A stretch of 64,000 nt of DNA from Weissella tructae (lineage in GTDB: Bacteria; Bacillota; Bacilli; Lactobacillales; Lactobacillaceae), in assembly GCF_000732905.1 (NCBI RefSeq), contig NZ_CP007588.1, forward strand, positions 744,001 to 808,000, given 5' to 3'. Positions 7,851 to 18,582 of the stretch are shown one piece after another. Made by a program: the position numbers and the translations under genes. Numbering within the stretch: position 1 is the stretch's first letter; each line of letters starts with the position of its first letter. The notes under the pieces were generated by a model. The model worked only from the letters and a program-made list of their open reading frames with translations, did not search any database and had not been told where the DNA came from.

Positions 7851-8129
7851 TTAATTATGAACAACGTCCATAATGTCCGTCGCAATTTTTTCATTCACAG
7901 TCGCAAATGTATCTGAAATGCTTGAAATTGATTGTGTCCCAATATTTTGGGGATACGCATCAAAGATGGTTGCTTCCAACTCATCATTACGTAAAATTTC
8001 AATATCGACATTGCCAGATTCCGTGTTGTTATTAATGTGCAACAAAAAGATTTCTAGTCCAGCTTTGATCGTTAAGCCATCGTATTTCCCTTCATTACGC
8101 TTCAGTTGTTCCAGTACGTCATTCTTCAT
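7851..8129 (-). CDS. Hypothetical protein, 92 aa
   Basis: The only folded-looking product in the small-protein run: 92 residues with an alternating beta pattern (LTIKAGLEIFLLHINNN, VDIEILRND) and an amphipathic C-terminal helix (ISSISDTFATVNEKIATDIM). The start at 8129 is chosen because AGGAGG stands 7 bases upstream; the in-frame ATG at 8135 is only one base from it. I do not recognise the family. Its place inside a run of charged mini-proteins suggests joint expression. Confidence 0.65.
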   Translation of the reverse strand: MKNDVLEQLKRNEGKYDGLTIKAGLEIFLLHINNNTESGNVDIEILRNDELEATIFDAYPQNIGTQSISSISDTFATVNEKIATDIMDVVHN

Positions 8130-8143
8130 TTTCATACCTCCTA

Positions 8144-8257
8144 CTATTTCGCGTTGTGTTGCTTTTCTTCACTCTTTCGCTCTGCTTCGCGTGATTTATT
8201 CAGTTCTTCTTCTCGTCGTTCCACAGCACCGTCACGCAAGTCTTTTAAATCTGACAT
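8144..8257 (-). CDS. Small charged protein, 37 aa
   Basis: First gene of the four-gene run. The 37 residues begin MSDLKDLRDGAVERREEE and continue as an almost pure Glu/Lys/Arg helix, probably a coiled coil or disordered. GGAGGG lies 7 bases before the ATG. The LRDG segment is shared with the 63-residue product two genes downstream. The upstream 290 bases to the LacI gene hold no other frame, so the operon promoter should be there. Function unknown. Confidence 0.6.
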   Translation of the reverse strand: MSDLKDLRDGAVERREEELNKSREAERKSEEKQHNAK

Positions 8258-8493
8258 ATCATCACCCTCCGAATAATTAATCGATAGATGTCCTCTATCT
8301 ACTTACATTTTACCACCAATTCAACAAATATTTTCCATAACATTTATATTTAAATAAATACATTTTAAAATCCTTTTATAAATTTAAAATGACATCAAAA
8401 AACATGTATCCATACAAACACACGATAAACCCTTTTGAAATCACCATTTAATCTGTGATTTAAGTTATCTTGACGTATTTTATCTTGATATTC

Positions 8494-8519
8494 TGCTATA
8501 CTGTTGAAAGGGTTTTCAA
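8494..8519 (+). promoter_or_regulatory. Extended -10 promoter and operator of LacI-family gene
   Basis: TGCTATACT (8494-8502) is an extended -10 element without a clear -35. Two bases later TTGAAAGGGTTTTCAA (8504-8519) has matching 6-base arms around GGGT. An operator in this position would give autoregulation by the regulator encoded next. No second copy was noticed in the window. Confidence 0.5.
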
Positions 8520-8549
8520 AACAAATTACATATCGAAAGGTGCTTACAC

Positions 8550-9482
8550 ATGGTTTCTATTAATGATGTTGCAAAATACGCACATGTCTCAAAAATGACC
8601 GTTTCACGTGTCCTTAATCATCCTGAAAAAGTTTCCCCTGAAATTCAAGCGGAAGTTATGGCAGCTATTGATGCGCTAGGTTATGTCCAAAATCGTGCTG
8701 GTCGTTCATTAGCGACCAACCGTCATTATGCGATTGCCTTTGTGATGCTTGATCAAATGGACCAAGTGGAACCATATTTTGGGAATCTGATTCTCTACAT
8801 CGCCGATGAATTACAACGCAAAGGTTACACCATGGCATTACATCGTTCGCTTGACGATACATATGATTCAGTTGATGGGTTACTTATCAGCGGTGCGCGT
8901 CCCCATGATATGACCCATATTACATCTTTACCGCTTCCTGCGGTTTCATATGGTGCGCACCCAGCGATTCACTCCGTAGATATCAATAACCAAGCTGGCA
9001 CAACAATGGCTACGGAACACTTATTAAATGACACATATGATCATTACGTCTATTTAGGACTCACCATGACTGATGATTTTGCCATTCAGCGTGAAGCTGG
9101 CTTCATTAAAACGATTGGTGCAATACCACATACCGTGGTTCACTTACCTAATGATGAACATATCGCCCATGATTATATCCAGGATATGTTGGTACAACAT
9201 CCTAATCTTGGGATTGTGGCCGCAACAGACCGCTTAGCCTTAGGCGCTTTACGGGCCGCTCAAACACAAGGTAAAGCTATTCCAGAAGAGGTTGGCATTG
9301 TCGGTTTCGATGGTATTTTCATCCATAAACTAACTGAATTAGAACTTAGCACCATCGTGCAACCATTGCCTCAAATTGCCCAAGCAATGGTCGATTTATT
9401 ACTGGAACAATTAGATGCGCCAAGTGAGACGCCCATTATGCGTGAAATCCCACCATATTTCAGTCAAGGGCAAACGTCTTAA
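8550..9482 (+). CDS. LacI family transcriptional regulator
   Basis: A 310-residue repressor with an N-terminal helix-turn-helix (INDVAKYAHVSKMTVSRVLN, residues 4-23), the LacI hinge at about 45-58 (GYVQNRAGRSLA) and a periplasmic-binding-like sugar-sensing domain (about 62-305, with GIVGFDG near the C-terminal lobe). At 310 residues it is slightly shorter than the usual 330. CGAAAGG stands before the ATG. The neighbours are unrelated to sugars, so its target may be itself or the transporter/glucosidase genes at 1-2394, whose promoter carries LacI-type palindromes. That link is an inference. Confidence 0.9.
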   Translation: MVSINDVAKYAHVSKMTVSRVLNHPEKVSPEIQAEVMAAIDALGYVQNRAGRSLATNRHYAIAFVMLDQMDQVEPYFGNLILYIADELQRKGYTMALHRSLDDTYDSVDGLLISGARPHDMTHITSLPLPAVSYGAHPAIHSVDINNQAGTTMATEHLLNDTYDHYVYLGLTMTDDFAIQREAGFIKTIGAIPHTVVHLPNDEHIAHDYIQDMLVQHPNLGIVAATDRLALGALRAAQTQGKAIPEEVGIVGFDGIFIHKLTELELSTIVQPLPQIAQAMVDLLLEQLDAPSETPIMREIPPYFSQGQTS

Positions 9483-9500
9483 TAGTATCGTCAGAAACAA

Positions 9501-9540
9501 AAAAGTATCGCTGGAAACAATTGTTTCCAACGATACTTTT
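9501..9540. terminator. Bidirectional terminator between convergent genes
   Basis: AAAAGTATCG(C)TGGAAAC pairs with GTTTCCA(A)CGATACTTTT, a stem of about 17 pairs with an AATT turn. It serves the LacI gene and the OFA transporter gene converging from the right. Confidence 0.9.
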
Positions 9541-9603
9541 CTTTATCTATTATTAAATCAGGTCGTGTCACATAACACCTCTGATTTTCGACATCTCTTC
9601 TAA

Positions 9604-10821
9604 CTATTCCACAATCATCTGCGTTGGCTTGACCAAGAATACTGAAATCAAATAGGCAATCACATATAAAATACCAATCACTAGGAAAACCATTTGGTAA
9701 CTCATGTTCAAACCATTCAAGATAAAGCTGGCTAATTGATTACCAGATAGTCCGGCAAACGCCCAAGCTGATAATGTCAGCCCATGAATTTTAGAGATAG
9801 CTTTCATCCCAAAACGATCGGCCAATAGTGGTGGTAATGATGAGAATCCTCCCCCATAACCTGCATTAATCGCAAAGAATGTTAGCACCATCAAAATTGG
9901 GTAAAAGGCCAAGCCAGTTGGTACGACGAACATCAATAACGTCATCCCCGCTGACATCAAGAAGATAATCTTGTAGACCATATTACGATCTTGCAGATGG
10001 TCTGACCAACTCGCAAAACCAATTCGTCCAGCAGCGTTAAAGAATGCATCCAGACTAATTACTAGTGAAATTAACCCCACTGTAAAGACCGCTTGCCCGG
10101 TACTATTCGTTAATGCTGCCATGATATCTTTTTCTTGCGAAATAATCGCTAGACCACCTGTAATATTCAAATAGAACATTAGCCAAATCCCAATGAAAGA
10201 TTTATTTTTCATAAACAACCACGGGTTGAATTTCACTTTCAATGGCGTTTCTTGCCAATCAAGTGGTTTATGAATTAGGGCGGTTCCAATTAACATCATC
10301 ACCGCAAAGACACCGGCCAAAATAATAAACATTTGCCATAGTCCTACATTCATCATCAGCCAAATCATAACCGGCGAAAAGACCATTTTAGACAGACCAA
10401 AACCAGCGACGGCTAAGCCAGTTCCTAGACCTTTATTTTCATGGAACCACAGCATCAAATTCTTAACAGGTGTTAAGTATCCAATCCCCAAACCAATTCC
10501 CATGATGATACCGTAAAAGACGTAAATCCCTATCAAGGACTTATATTGAATACTTAGACCGGTTCCAGCCATTCCAATCACAAACAACAAAGTTGAAACC
10601 AGCGCCGACTTTTTAATGTCTTTTTCAACAAAGCTCCCTAAGACTGCTGCCGACATCCCCAAGAAGAAGATAGCTAAAGAAAACGCCCATTCCACTTCCG
10701 CTGTACTGTGACCAATATAGTCCGCCACATTTTGTTTAAAGACACTCCAAGCATACACGGTTCCAATACTTCCGTGAATCAACAAGGCAGGTAACGCTGC
10801 CCGCATCCATTTATTTTCCAT
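9604..10821 (-). CDS. OFA family MFS transporter (oxalate/formate type)
   Basis: A 405-residue, 12-helix major-facilitator protein of the oxalate:formate antiporter family, shown by HGSIGTVYAWSVFKQNV at the N-terminus and YGGGFSSLPPLLAD in helix 9-10. Family members carry carboxylates such as oxalate, formate or lactate across the cytoplasmic membrane. It follows fhs on the same strand with a 119-base gap that holds a nested hairpin but no clear T-run, so partial read-through from the purine operon is possible. Next to formate-THF ligase, a formate importer is the attractive reading; the substrate is inferred. AAGGGGAATTC precedes the ATG. Confidence 0.8.
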   Translation of the reverse strand: MENKWMRAALPALLIHGSIGTVYAWSVFKQNVADYIGHSTAEVEWAFSLAIFFLGMSAAVLGSFVEKDIKKSALVSTLLFVIGMAGTGLSIQYKSLIGIYVFYGIIMGIGLGIGYLTPVKNLMLWFHENKGLGTGLAVAGFGLSKMVFSPVMIWLMMNVGLWQMFIILAGVFAVMMLIGTALIHKPLDWQETPLKVKFNPWLFMKNKSFIGIWLMFYLNITGGLAIISQEKDIMAALTNSTGQAVFTVGLISLVISLDAFFNAAGRIGFASWSDHLQDRNMVYKIIFLMSAGMTLLMFVVPTGLAFYPILMVLTFFAINAGYGGGFSSLPPLLADRFGMKAISKIHGLTLSAWAFAGLSGNQLASFILNGLNMSYQMVFLVIGILYVIAYLISVFLVKPTQMIVE

Positions 10822-10864
10822 GAATTCCCCTTAGTTCATTTCAATGTTCTGATACTGTATACGA

Positions 10865-10910
10865 CCTTCCCTATTTTGACGGCTAAATGTCTCACCGTCT
10901 AGAGGGAAAG
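10865..10910 (-). other. Nested hairpin between fhs and OFA gene
   Basis: On the minus strand CTTTCCCT pairs with AGGGAAGG (one wobble) around an inner GACGG/CCGTC stem, with unpaired CTA and AAAAT joints. No T-run follows, and TATACA lies just beyond. It could be a processing or regulatory structure, or part of the transporter promoter region. It matches none of the riboswitch consensus patterns I could recall. Confidence 0.4.
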
Positions 10911-10940
10911 CACTCAAATGTCTTTAATTCCTAGAAATAA

Positions 10941-12602
10941 TTAGAATAAACCAGTAATATGGCCACTGGCATCAATATCAATGTTGTTCGCGGCCGGTGT
11001 TTTCGGTAAACCAGGCATCGTCAAAATTGATCCCGTCATTGCGACTAAGAAACCAGCCCCAACCTTTGGAATAAATTCACGAACATGAATCTTAAAGTCT
11101 TTTGGCGCGCCTAATCGTGTCGCATCATCTGACAATGAATACTGTGTCTTCGCCATAATGATTGGTAGTTTGTCCCAACCGTATTGGGCAAATTGACGCA
11201 ATTGTTTGGTTGCTTTATCGGATAATTCAACCCCTTCAGCTCCATAAATGGTGCGCACAATCTTATCCAATTTGACGGTTGCATCATCCTCAGCATCATA
11301 CAGAGGCGTAAAGTTACTTGGACGATTGGCAGCTTCAATCACGGCCGTGGCTAACTCAGTTGCGCCAGCACCACCTTGTCCCCATACATCAGCTGTGTAG
11401 GCTTGTGCACCAAAGTCAGCTACGAAGGCTTTAATACGATCAATTTCAGCATCTGTATCCGTTGTGAAACGATTAATCGCCACAACAACAGGCACCCCAT
11501 AACGTGACATGCTTTGTAAATGTTGTCCTAAATTAGCCAAACCGGCTTCAACTGCGGCAACATTTGGTTCAGTTAGTTCCGTCTTTGCCATACCACCATG
11601 CATCTTTAATGCACGAACTGTTGCGACAATGACAATTGTATCAGGGGTCTTCCCTAATAATGGGGCTTTAAAATCAAGGAACTTTTCACCACCTAAATCA
11701 GCCCCAAAGCCCGCTTCCGTAACCACGAAATCAGCCAATTGTAACGCTGTTTTGGTTGCGCGAATTGAATTCGTTCCTTGCGCAATGTTGGCAAAGGGTC
11801 CACCATGAATCAAAGTTGGCGTGTGCGCAATTGTTTGGACCAAATTAGGCTTAATCGCATCCTTTAGTAAGGTTGTTAACGCACCTGCAACACCTAGGTC
11901 TTTGACGGTCACTGGTTCACGGTCATAGGTGTAGCCAATCACGATGCGTTCAATGCGAGCCTTCATGTCCATTAAGTTATGCGACAAAGTCAAAATGGCC
12001 ATGAGTTCAGACGCCACAATAATATCAAAACCATCTTCACGTGGGACACCACTCGTTGGGCCACCTAACCCAACCACCGCATTACGTAAAGCACGATCAT
12101 TAACATCCAATGCGCGCTTCCAAATCATACGACGTGGATCAATGTTTAACGGGTTACCTTGGTAAATACTATTATCAATTAGCGCCGCCAATGTATTATG
12201 GGCACTAGTTAAGGCATGAAAATCACCAGTAAAATGCAAGTTGATGTCAGCCATTGGCAAGACTTGTGAATGACCACCACCAGTCGCGCCACCCTTCATC
12301 CCCATGACTGGTCCTAATGACGGTTCACGTAATGCAATCATGGTATTTTCACCGGCTAATGATAATGCATCGGCCAAACCAACCGTTACCGTTGATTTTC
12401 CTTCACCCGCTGGGGTTGGATTAATTGAGGTCACTAGGACAAGTTTTCCTAAATCATCATCGTCACGTGAATCGTCAATCTCAACCTTGGCCTTATCTCG
12501 ACCATAGGGTTCCCATTCTGCTGGCGTTAATCCAACCTTTTCCGCAATCTTTTCAATTGGCCAAACGTCCGCTGCTTGTGCAATTTCAATATCACTTGCC
12601 AT
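10941..12602 (-). CDS. fhs: Formate-tetrahydrofolate ligase
   Basis: Joins formate, THF and ATP to 10-formyl-THF, the one-carbon donor for PurN and PurH. The 553 residues match the family length of about 555. The ATP loop is at about 61-72 ([11 protein letters not shown]), and the [22 protein letters not shown] and HFTGDFHA blocks are typical. It starts 13 bases after purD and so closes the purine operon, which supplies its product exactly where it is used. An OFA transporter follows. In species lacking pyruvate formate-lyase the enzyme would depend on outside formate; whether this organism has that lyase cannot be seen. Confidence 0.97.
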   Translation of the reverse strand: MASDIEIAQAADVWPIEKIAEKVGLTPAEWEPYGRDKAKVEIDDSRDDDDLGKLVLVTSINPTPAGEGKSTVTVGLADALSLAGENTMIALREPSLGPVMGMKGGATGGGHSQVLPMADINLHFTGDFHALTSAHNTLAALIDNSIYQGNPLNIDPRRMIWKRALDVNDRALRNAVVGLGGPTSGVPREDGFDIIVASELMAILTLSHNLMDMKARIERIVIGYTYDREPVTVKDLGVAGALTTLLKDAIKPNLVQTIAHTPTLIHGGPFANIAQGTNSIRATKTALQLADFVVTEAGFGADLGGEKFLDFKAPLLGKTPDTIVIVATVRALKMHGGMAKTELTEPNVAAVEAGLANLGQHLQSMSRYGVPVVVAINRFTTDTDAEIDRIKAFVADFGAQAYTADVWGQGGAGATELATAVIEAANRPSNFTPLYDAEDDATVKLDKIVRTIYGAEGVELSDKATKQLRQFAQYGWDKLPIIMAKTQYSLSDDATRLGAPKDFKIHVREFIPKVGAGFLVAMTGSILTMPGLPKTPAANNIDIDASGHITGLF

Positions 12603-12615
12603 TTTTTCACCTCGA

Positions 12616-13878
12616 TTATTTGATCATGTTTTCTGCATCAACTGCCTGATATGCAATATCATGGCGGTATGTCAGCTGTGCTTGACTGTTATCTAACAGC
12701 GTGTATAACTTAGCTTGTGCGTCCGTTGCGGTGTTTGCGGCGGTTACGACCGTCATCACACGTCCACCAGAACTCACTAATTGGTTATTCTTTAATGTGA
12801 CCCCTGCATAATTGATGGTCACATTATCCAATGCAAATTTTGGCAACAAAATCCCTTTTTCGGGCGCCACAGGATAGCCCGGTGCCGCTAATACCACACC
12901 CACATAAACATCATCTGTTTGCCAGCGTGCATGTGGCTGTTTCCCATCTAATAGCTCAGTTAATAATTGATAAAAGTCACTGGTTAGTTGTGGCAACACA
13001 ACCTGCGCTTCTGGATCACCAAACCGGACATTAAATTCAATCACTTTTGGTCCTGTCTCTGTTAACATCACACCTGTATACAAGATACCTTCAAAGGGTG
13101 TGCCTGCTTCAGTCATCGCTGTTAAGGTTGGTGTCACAAGTTCATTAATCGCACGTTCAATATCTGTCTCTCGTAACCAGCGAACTGGGCTATAAGCACC
13201 CATACCACCCGTATTTGGACCTTCATTACCATCTAACAAACGCTTGTGGTCTTGCGCGACTGGTGTATGCACAACACCATCTGGTCCAACAAAACTGAAT
13301 ACTGAAAATTCAACTCCAGCTAAATATTCTTCGATGACAATAACAGCATCAGCTTGCGCATGATAGGTCTCTTGCAAATAAGACGCGACATCTGCGTCTG
13401 TTTTGAGAATCGTCACCCCTTTACCTAAGGCTAAACCATCTTGCTTCATCACGATTGGTAAACCAAATGCAGGTACGGCGCTTTGCGCTTCAGCGAATGA
13501 CTGAACGGTTACTGATTGAGCCGTTGGAATATCATTAGCCATTAAGAGTTCTTTCGCAAATGTTTTTGAACCCTCTAATTGAGCTGCGATTTGATTTGGT
13601 CCAAAGATACGTAAGCCGGCTGCTTTAAAACGATCCACAACACCTAGAATTAATGCTTCTTCTGATCCTGCCATCGTTAAATCTATTTTTGCGTCTTGGG
13701 CCAGAGCTACCAGACCATCTAAATCATTGACCGCAATAGATCCAAGTTGAATACCCGCATCTGTCATCCCTGGATTACCAGGTGAGACAATCACTTCTGT
13801 GACCTGTGGACTACGTAAGAATGATTGTGCTAATGCATGTTCACGTGCACCTGAACCAATGATGAGTACTTTTGCCAT
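12616..13878 (-). CDS. purD: Phosphoribosylamine-glycine ligase (GAR synthetase)
   Basis: Step 2 of purine synthesis: phosphoribosylamine + glycine + ATP to GAR. It has 420 residues with the N-domain start [15 protein letters not shown], an ATP-grasp core ([15 protein letters not shown] near 105-119, then GVEFSVFSF), and [16 protein letters not shown] near 285, the metal/ATP-binding end of the grasp domain. It lies 29 bases after purH and 13 before fhs in the operon. Nothing is missing and the length is normal. Confidence 0.97.
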   Translation of the reverse strand: MAKVLIIGSGAREHALAQSFLRSPQVTEVIVSPGNPGMTDAGIQLGSIAVNDLDGLVALAQDAKIDLTMAGSEEALILGVVDRFKAAGLRIFGPNQIAAQLEGSKTFAKELLMANDIPTAQSVTVQSFAEAQSAVPAFGLPIVMKQDGLALGKGVTILKTDADVASYLQETYHAQADAVIVIEEYLAGVEFSVFSFVGPDGVVHTPVAQDHKRLLDGNEGPNTGGMGAYSPVRWLRETDIERAINELVTPTLTAMTEAGTPFEGILYTGVMLTETGPKVIEFNVRFGDPEAQVVLPQLTSDFYQLLTELLDGKQPHARWQTDDVYVGVVLAAPGYPVAPEKGILLPKFALDNVTINYAGVTLKNNQLVSSGGRVMTVVTAANTATDAQAKLYTLLDNSQAQLTYRHDIAYQAVDAENMIK

Positions 13879-13907
13879 CTCATTATCTCCCCTAAAATAA
13901 TGTGTGA

Positions 13908-15434
13908 TTAGTGACGGAAGTGACGGTTTCCACTAAATACCAAGACAACGCCCAATTCGTCTGCCTTATCAATTGAATCTTGGTCCTTAATTGATCCACC
14001 AGGTTCAACAATTGCCTTAATACCATGTTCGGCTGCATACGCGACTGAATCATTCATTGGGAAGAAAGCATCTGAAGCCAAAACAGCTTCATCAAAGCCA
14101 GGCTTTTCACTAGCTTTTGTCACAGCCATTTCAACTGATGTAATACGGTTTGGTTGCCCAGCCCCGACACCTAATGTTTGTCCTTCACGAGCCACAACAA
14201 TCGCATTTGATTTCACGTGCTTCACAGCTTTTTGGGCGAATACCATCGCAGCCAACTGTTCTGGTGTTGGTTGTGCTTTTGATACGACCTTAAAGTCAGC
14301 GATGTCTTCTGAAACCAAATCACGATTTTGGACAACAATACCACCTAAGACCGCCGTCGCTTCTAATTGTTGTGGTAGCTTCGTTTCAAACGGTAATGTC
14401 ATCAAACGCAGGTTTTTCTTCTTCGCTAATACAGCAAAGGCTTCCTCAGTGAAACTTGGCGCAATAATAATTTCTAGGAAAATTTGGTGCATTTTTTCTG
14501 CGGTTGCCAAATCAACTTCACGATTCAACGCCACAATACCACCAAAGATAGAAACATCATCTGCACTGAAGGCTTTATCCCAAGCTTCTTCAATCGTTGC
14601 ACCTTGGCCAATTCCCGCTGGATTCATATGCTTAACTGTTACAACAGTTGGTTCTTCAAATTCAGCCACAATGCGCAAAGCCGCATCCGCGTCACGAATA
14701 TTGTTATAAGATAATTGCTTACCATGCAAGATTTCCGCATTCAATACTGAGTAAGGTTCACTGATGGCATCACGATAAGCCGCAGCTTCTTGATGTGCAT
14801 TTTCACCATAACGCAAAGATTCGTACAATTCATACGTCATCGTCTTTTGTTCAGTAACTGCTTCAGCTGACAAATAATCCGCAATCAAAGCATCGTACGC
14901 AGCGGTATGACGGAAAACTTTCGCCGCTAACATTTCTCGGAATGTTTGGTCCACGGCATCATTTGTCAACTTTTCAATTACAGTGTCATAATCACGGGGA
15001 TCTACGATTGGTAAGACAGCGGCATAGTTCTTTGCGGCTGAACGCAACATTGAGGGGCCACCGATATCAATGTTTTCAATAGCTTCCGCTTGGCTAACCC
15101 CTTCTTTTTGAATGGTTTCTTTAAAGGGATACAAGTTCACAACAACTAAATCAATTGGGGCAATGTCGAATTCAGTTAGCTTGGCCATGTGTTCTGGGAG
15201 ATCACGGCGCGCTAATAAGCCAGCATGGACACGTGGATGTAGTGTCTTCACACGCCCATCCAACATTTCTGGAAAACCAGTCACGTCATCAATCGGTAAT
15301 GCGACTAATCCGGCTTCTTGCAAGGCTTTCAATGTCCCACCAGTTGAAACTAGTTCATAACCCAAAGCGACCAATTCGCTTGCAAATGGGACCAATCCTG
15401 CCTTGTCTGATACACTCAATAATGCACGTTTCAT
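13908..15434 (-). CDS. purH: Bifunctional AICAR transformylase / IMP cyclohydrolase
   Basis: Carries the last two steps to IMP: formylation of AICAR with 10-formyl-THF and ring closure. It has 508 residues with an N-terminal MGS-like cyclohydrolase domain (about 1-190; [30 protein letters not shown]) and a C-terminal transformylase with the catalytic Lys-His of [11 protein letters not shown]. The ATG overlaps the purN stop by one base, so translation is coupled. It uses the cofactor made by Fhs at the end of the same operon. Confidence 0.97.
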   Translation of the reverse strand: MKRALLSVSDKAGLVPFASELVALGYELVSTGGTLKALQEAGLVALPIDDVTGFPEMLDGRVKTLHPRVHAGLLARRDLPEHMAKLTEFDIAPIDLVVVNLYPFKETIQKEGVSQAEAIENIDIGGPSMLRSAAKNYAAVLPIVDPRDYDTVIEKLTNDAVDQTFREMLAAKVFRHTAAYDALIADYLSAEAVTEQKTMTYELYESLRYGENAHQEAAAYRDAISEPYSVLNAEILHGKQLSYNNIRDADAALRIVAEFEEPTVVTVKHMNPAGIGQGATIEEAWDKAFSADDVSIFGGIVALNREVDLATAEKMHQIFLEIIIAPSFTEEAFAVLAKKKNLRLMTLPFETKLPQQLEATAVLGGIVVQNRDLVSEDIADFKVVSKAQPTPEQLAAMVFAQKAVKHVKSNAIVVAREGQTLGVGAGQPNRITSVEMAVTKASEKPGFDEAVLASDAFFPMNDSVAYAAEHGIKAIVEPGGSIKDQDSIDKADELGVVLVFSGNRHFRH

Positions 15435-16021
15435 TAGTTAAATATCCCCTCATTCAGTAGTTGTTCTAGTGTGTCTGGATACAATACATGCTCGGCGGCA
15501 TGTATTTTGACTTCAATTGTTTCAATCGTGTCTTCTGGTTCACGCTTAACAACCGCTTGATTAATAATGCGACCTGTATCAATTCCAGCGTCGACATAAT
15601 GTACGGTCGCGCCTAGATATTTCACGCCATAGTCCCAAGCATCTTCAATCCCATGTCGCCCTGGAAAACTGGGTAATAAGGCTGGATGAATATTGATGAT
15701 ACGGTTATCAAAGGTTTGAATAAATTGTTCACTCAGAAGTCGCATATAACCGGCCAGTAGAATACCTTGCACACCATCAGCATGTAAGATATCCAACGCC
15801 GCTCGCTCTGTTTCTGTTCGAGTCGCATGTGCTTTGTAATCAATTCTCGTAACCGGAATACCGTATGATTCAGCTAAACGTATCGCCCGAATGTCTGGTC
15901 GATCAACAATCACACGGACAATCTCAGCTGGTAATTGCCGGTCTTGAATGGCCGCATAGAGTGACTCAAAATTAGAACCACGTCCTGATGCCATCACCGC
16001 TAATCTTACTTTGTGCCCCAT
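15434..16021 (-). CDS. purN: Phosphoribosylglycinamide formyltransferase 1
   Basis: Formylates GAR with 10-formyl-THF, step 3 of the pathway. The 195 residues include the start [16 protein letters not shown], the catalytic Asn-His pair in [13 protein letters not shown] and the Asp of [10 protein letters not shown]. It overlaps the purM end by 16 bases. No formate-dependent PurT is seen nearby, so this step needs the folate route and ties the operon to Fhs. Confidence 0.97.
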   Translation of the reverse strand: MGHKVRLAVMASGRGSNFESLYAAIQDRQLPAEIVRVIVDRPDIRAIRLAESYGIPVTRIDYKAHATRTETERAALDILHADGVQGILLAGYMRLLSEQFIQTFDNRIINIHPALLPSFPGRHGIEDAWDYGVKYLGATVHYVDAGIDTGRIINQAVVKREPEDTIETIEVKIHAAEHVLYPDTLEQLLNEGIFN

Positions 16022-17055
16022 GGTGCGTCTCCTTGATAGATGACTGATTCATCTGCTTTCGCAATCATTTCACCAATCACAAATGCGGGTTCGTCACGTG
16101 CTTGCAAGTCTGTCATAACGGTTTCAACCTTATCGGCACGAACAATTAAAACCATCCCCAAACCATTGTTAAATGTCCGCAACATATCAGCTAAACTCAG
16201 ATTACCCGCTGCTTGCAACTCATCAAAGATTGGTAAGCGTGGCCAACTTCCCCAATGTAATTGAGCACTTAGATGTTCACCATATGCACGTGGTAGATTT
16301 TCAGTTAAACCACCACCGGTAATATGTGCCATACTGACAATGTTTTTATCAGTTAATAATGGCAATACGGCCGGTCCATAAAGTTTTGTGGGTGTTAAAA
16401 GCGTCTCTTTTAATCTCGGATCAAGCTGACGAAATGCCTCAGTATCGTCCCCAATGCCTAAGACATGTCGGACTAATGAATAGCCATTTGAATGAATCCC
16501 ACTTGATGGCAAACCAATCAAGACATCCCCTTCACGTACGTCACTCGGTTGTAACAAATCTTCACGTTCTGCAATCCCAACAGCAAAGGCGGCTAGATCA
16601 TAATGATAATCCGCGTATAGACCCGGCATTTCTGCCGTTTCACCCCCAATTAATGCAGCACCACTTTCAGCAGTTGCTTTGGCGACACCCGCCACAATTT
16701 CTGCAATCGTGTCCGGACGCATTTTATCAACGGCCAAATAGTCTAACAGAAACAATGGCTTGGCACCTTGCGCCAGAATGTCGTTCATCACCATGCCGAC
16801 CAAATCTTGGCCAATTGATTGATGTTCATTAGCCGCAATTGCCAAGAGTAATTTCGTCCCAACCCCATCAGCACCAGTAATCAATACAGGATCATGATAA
16901 CCACTCCCCAGCGCAAAGGCGGCTCCAAAACCACCTAGGCCCGTCACAACTTGCTCATTATAAGTCGCTGAAACTGCTGTACTCATCTTAGCGACTGCTT
17001 CGTTACCCGCGGCAATGTCTACCCCAGCTTTAGCGTAAGCATTCGTTTCCGTCAT
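16006..17055 (-). CDS. purM: Phosphoribosylformylglycinamidine cyclo-ligase (AIR synthetase)
   Basis: Closes FGAM to AIR with ATP. It has 349 residues of the PurM fold: AYAKAGVDIAAGNEAV at the start, the DGVGTKLLLA ATP-site block, GGETAEMPGLY in the middle and HITGGGLTENLPR near 245. It lies 33 bases after purF and overlaps purN. Its length fits the family at about 345. Confidence 0.97.
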   Translation of the reverse strand: MTETNAYAKAGVDIAAGNEAVAKMSTAVSATYNEQVVTGLGGFGAAFALGSGYHDPVLITGADGVGTKLLLAIAANEHQSIGQDLVGMVMNDILAQGAKPLFLLDYLAVDKMRPDTIAEIVAGVAKATAESGAALIGGETAEMPGLYADYHYDLAAFAVGIAEREDLLQPSDVREGDVLIGLPSSGIHSNGYSLVRHVLGIGDDTEAFRQLDPRLKETLLTPTKLYGPAVLPLLTDKNIVSMAHITGGGLTENLPRAYGEHLSAQLHWGSWPRLPIFDELQAAGNLSLADMLRTFNNGLGMVLIVRADKVETVMTDLQARDEPAFVIGEMIAKADESVIYQGDAPWGTK

Positions 17056-17088
17056 CTCACTTCTCCCATTCTTCGCATCACACTGTCA

Positions 17089-18582
17089 TCATTTCACTTC
17101 ACTTAGTGGTTCATATTGTGTCTGTGGTTCACTTGCAAAAGTCACGGCATCCGCCGCGATTAATGTTTCTAACGCTGGTTCATAATCATAAACCGGTGCT
17201 GGATAATGACCGTCAAAGTAAGCTGTGGTTAGACCAGTTCCTACCCCTTTATAAGGTAAGTTGATGGCATCCACGAGCCCATCTAATGATAGAAAGGCTA
17301 ATGAGTCAGCCCCAATTAAGTCACTCATTTCTTGGACTGAATAATGGGCTGCTAATAACTCATCCGTTGTTTGCATGTCCACCCCATAGAAGGCAGGATA
17401 TTTAAATTCTGGTGAAGCAATACGGACATGAATTTCAGCGGCCCCTGCTTCACGTAACATTTGCACAATATACTTTGACGTTGTCCCTCGAACTAATGAA
17501 TCATCCACTAAGACAATACGCTTACCTGCGACAACTTCTGGGACCGCACTCAACTTCATACGCACTGCACGTTCACGACGTTCTTGGGTTGGTTCAATAA
17601 ATGTACGGGCAATATATTGATTTTTCACCAAGCCCATATCATTTGGAATCCCAGATTCATCTGCGTAACCAATCGCAACTGACAAAGATGAATTTGGCAC
17701 ACCGACAACCATATCAGCGGCAACATCATGTTCACGTGCTAAGGCTGCGCCCATCTGCTTACGTGCATTATGCACATTCACACCGTAAATCGTTGAGTCA
17801 GGTCGTGCAAAATAGATATACTCCATGACATCAATGTGCAAGTCCGTTTTATCTGTGTAACGATCCATCACTAAACCATTATCATCAATTTTTAGCAATT
17901 CACCTGGTTGTACATCATGAACAAAGGTTGCGCCAATATTGGCTAACGCAGCTGTTTCAGATGTCACAACATATTGACCATCTGGCAATTGTCCAACGAC
18001 AAATGGACGGAAACCATGTGGATCCAATGCAGCATAGAGTCCCTCTGGTGTTAGTAATAAGAAAGCAAAGCCCCCGCGTAATTGATTCAACGCCTCTTTG
18101 AATTGTTCTTCAAATGTTTCGGCCTTTGAACGACGAATCAAATGTAATAAAATTTCCGTATCAGAAGAGGATTGGAAAATCGCGCCATCTTTTTCTAATG
18201 CTTGGCGCAAAGTCACTGCATTGGTAATGTTTCCGTTGTGCGCTAATGACAATTGCATGTCTGAGAAATTGGCCAACAAAGGTTGTACATTTTCTAAACC
18301 ATTTGAGCCTGCGGTCGCATAACGTACATGGCCAATCGCTGCTTCCCCAGACAAACGTTCCAAACGCGCTGGATTACGGAAAATATCACTTAGCAAGCCT
18401 TTACCGCGTTCTTGAATGAGTTTCCCTTGGTCATTAGACACAATTCCAGCGCCTTCTTGACCACGATGTTGTAAAGCATGTAAGCCATAGTAAGTTAAAT
18501 TAGCCGCTTCTGGTGTTCCCCAGATACCAAAAATCCCACATTCTTCGTTCAATGAACTAGTTGTTACGCGTTCATCAGCCAT
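17089..18582 (-). CDS. purF: Amidophosphoribosyltransferase
   Basis: First committed step: PRPP + glutamine to phosphoribosylamine. The 497 residues begin with a 14-residue propeptide ending NEE before Cys15 of CGIFGIWG, the N-terminal nucleophile freed by self-cleavage in this class. The glutaminase half is followed by the PRPP-binding [13 protein letters not shown] near 350. The gene overlaps purL by 19 bases and has AGGAGG inside the purL end. The propeptide is like that of the Bacillus enzyme, which also carries an Fe-S cluster; I did not verify the cluster cysteines. Confidence 0.97.
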   Translation of the reverse strand: MADERVTTSSLNEECGIFGIWGTPEAANLTYYGLHALQHRGQEGAGIVSNDQGKLIQERGKGLLSDIFRNPARLERLSGEAAIGHVRYATAGSNGLENVQPLLANFSDMQLSLAHNGNITNAVTLRQALEKDGAIFQSSSDTEILLHLIRRSKAETFEEQFKEALNQLRGGFAFLLLTPEGLYAALDPHGFRPFVVGQLPDGQYVVTSETAALANIGATFVHDVQPGELLKIDDNGLVMDRYTDKTDLHIDVMEYIYFARPDSTIYGVNVHNARKQMGAALAREHDVAADMVVGVPNSSLSVAIGYADESGIPNDMGLVKNQYIARTFIEPTQERRERAVRMKLSAVPEVVAGKRIVLVDDSLVRGTTSKYIVQMLREAGAAEIHVRIASPEFKYPAFYGVDMQTTDELLAAHYSVQEMSDLIGADSLAFLSLDGLVDAINLPYKGVGTGLTTAYFDGHYPAPVYDYEPALETLIAADAVTFASEPQTQYEPLSEVK

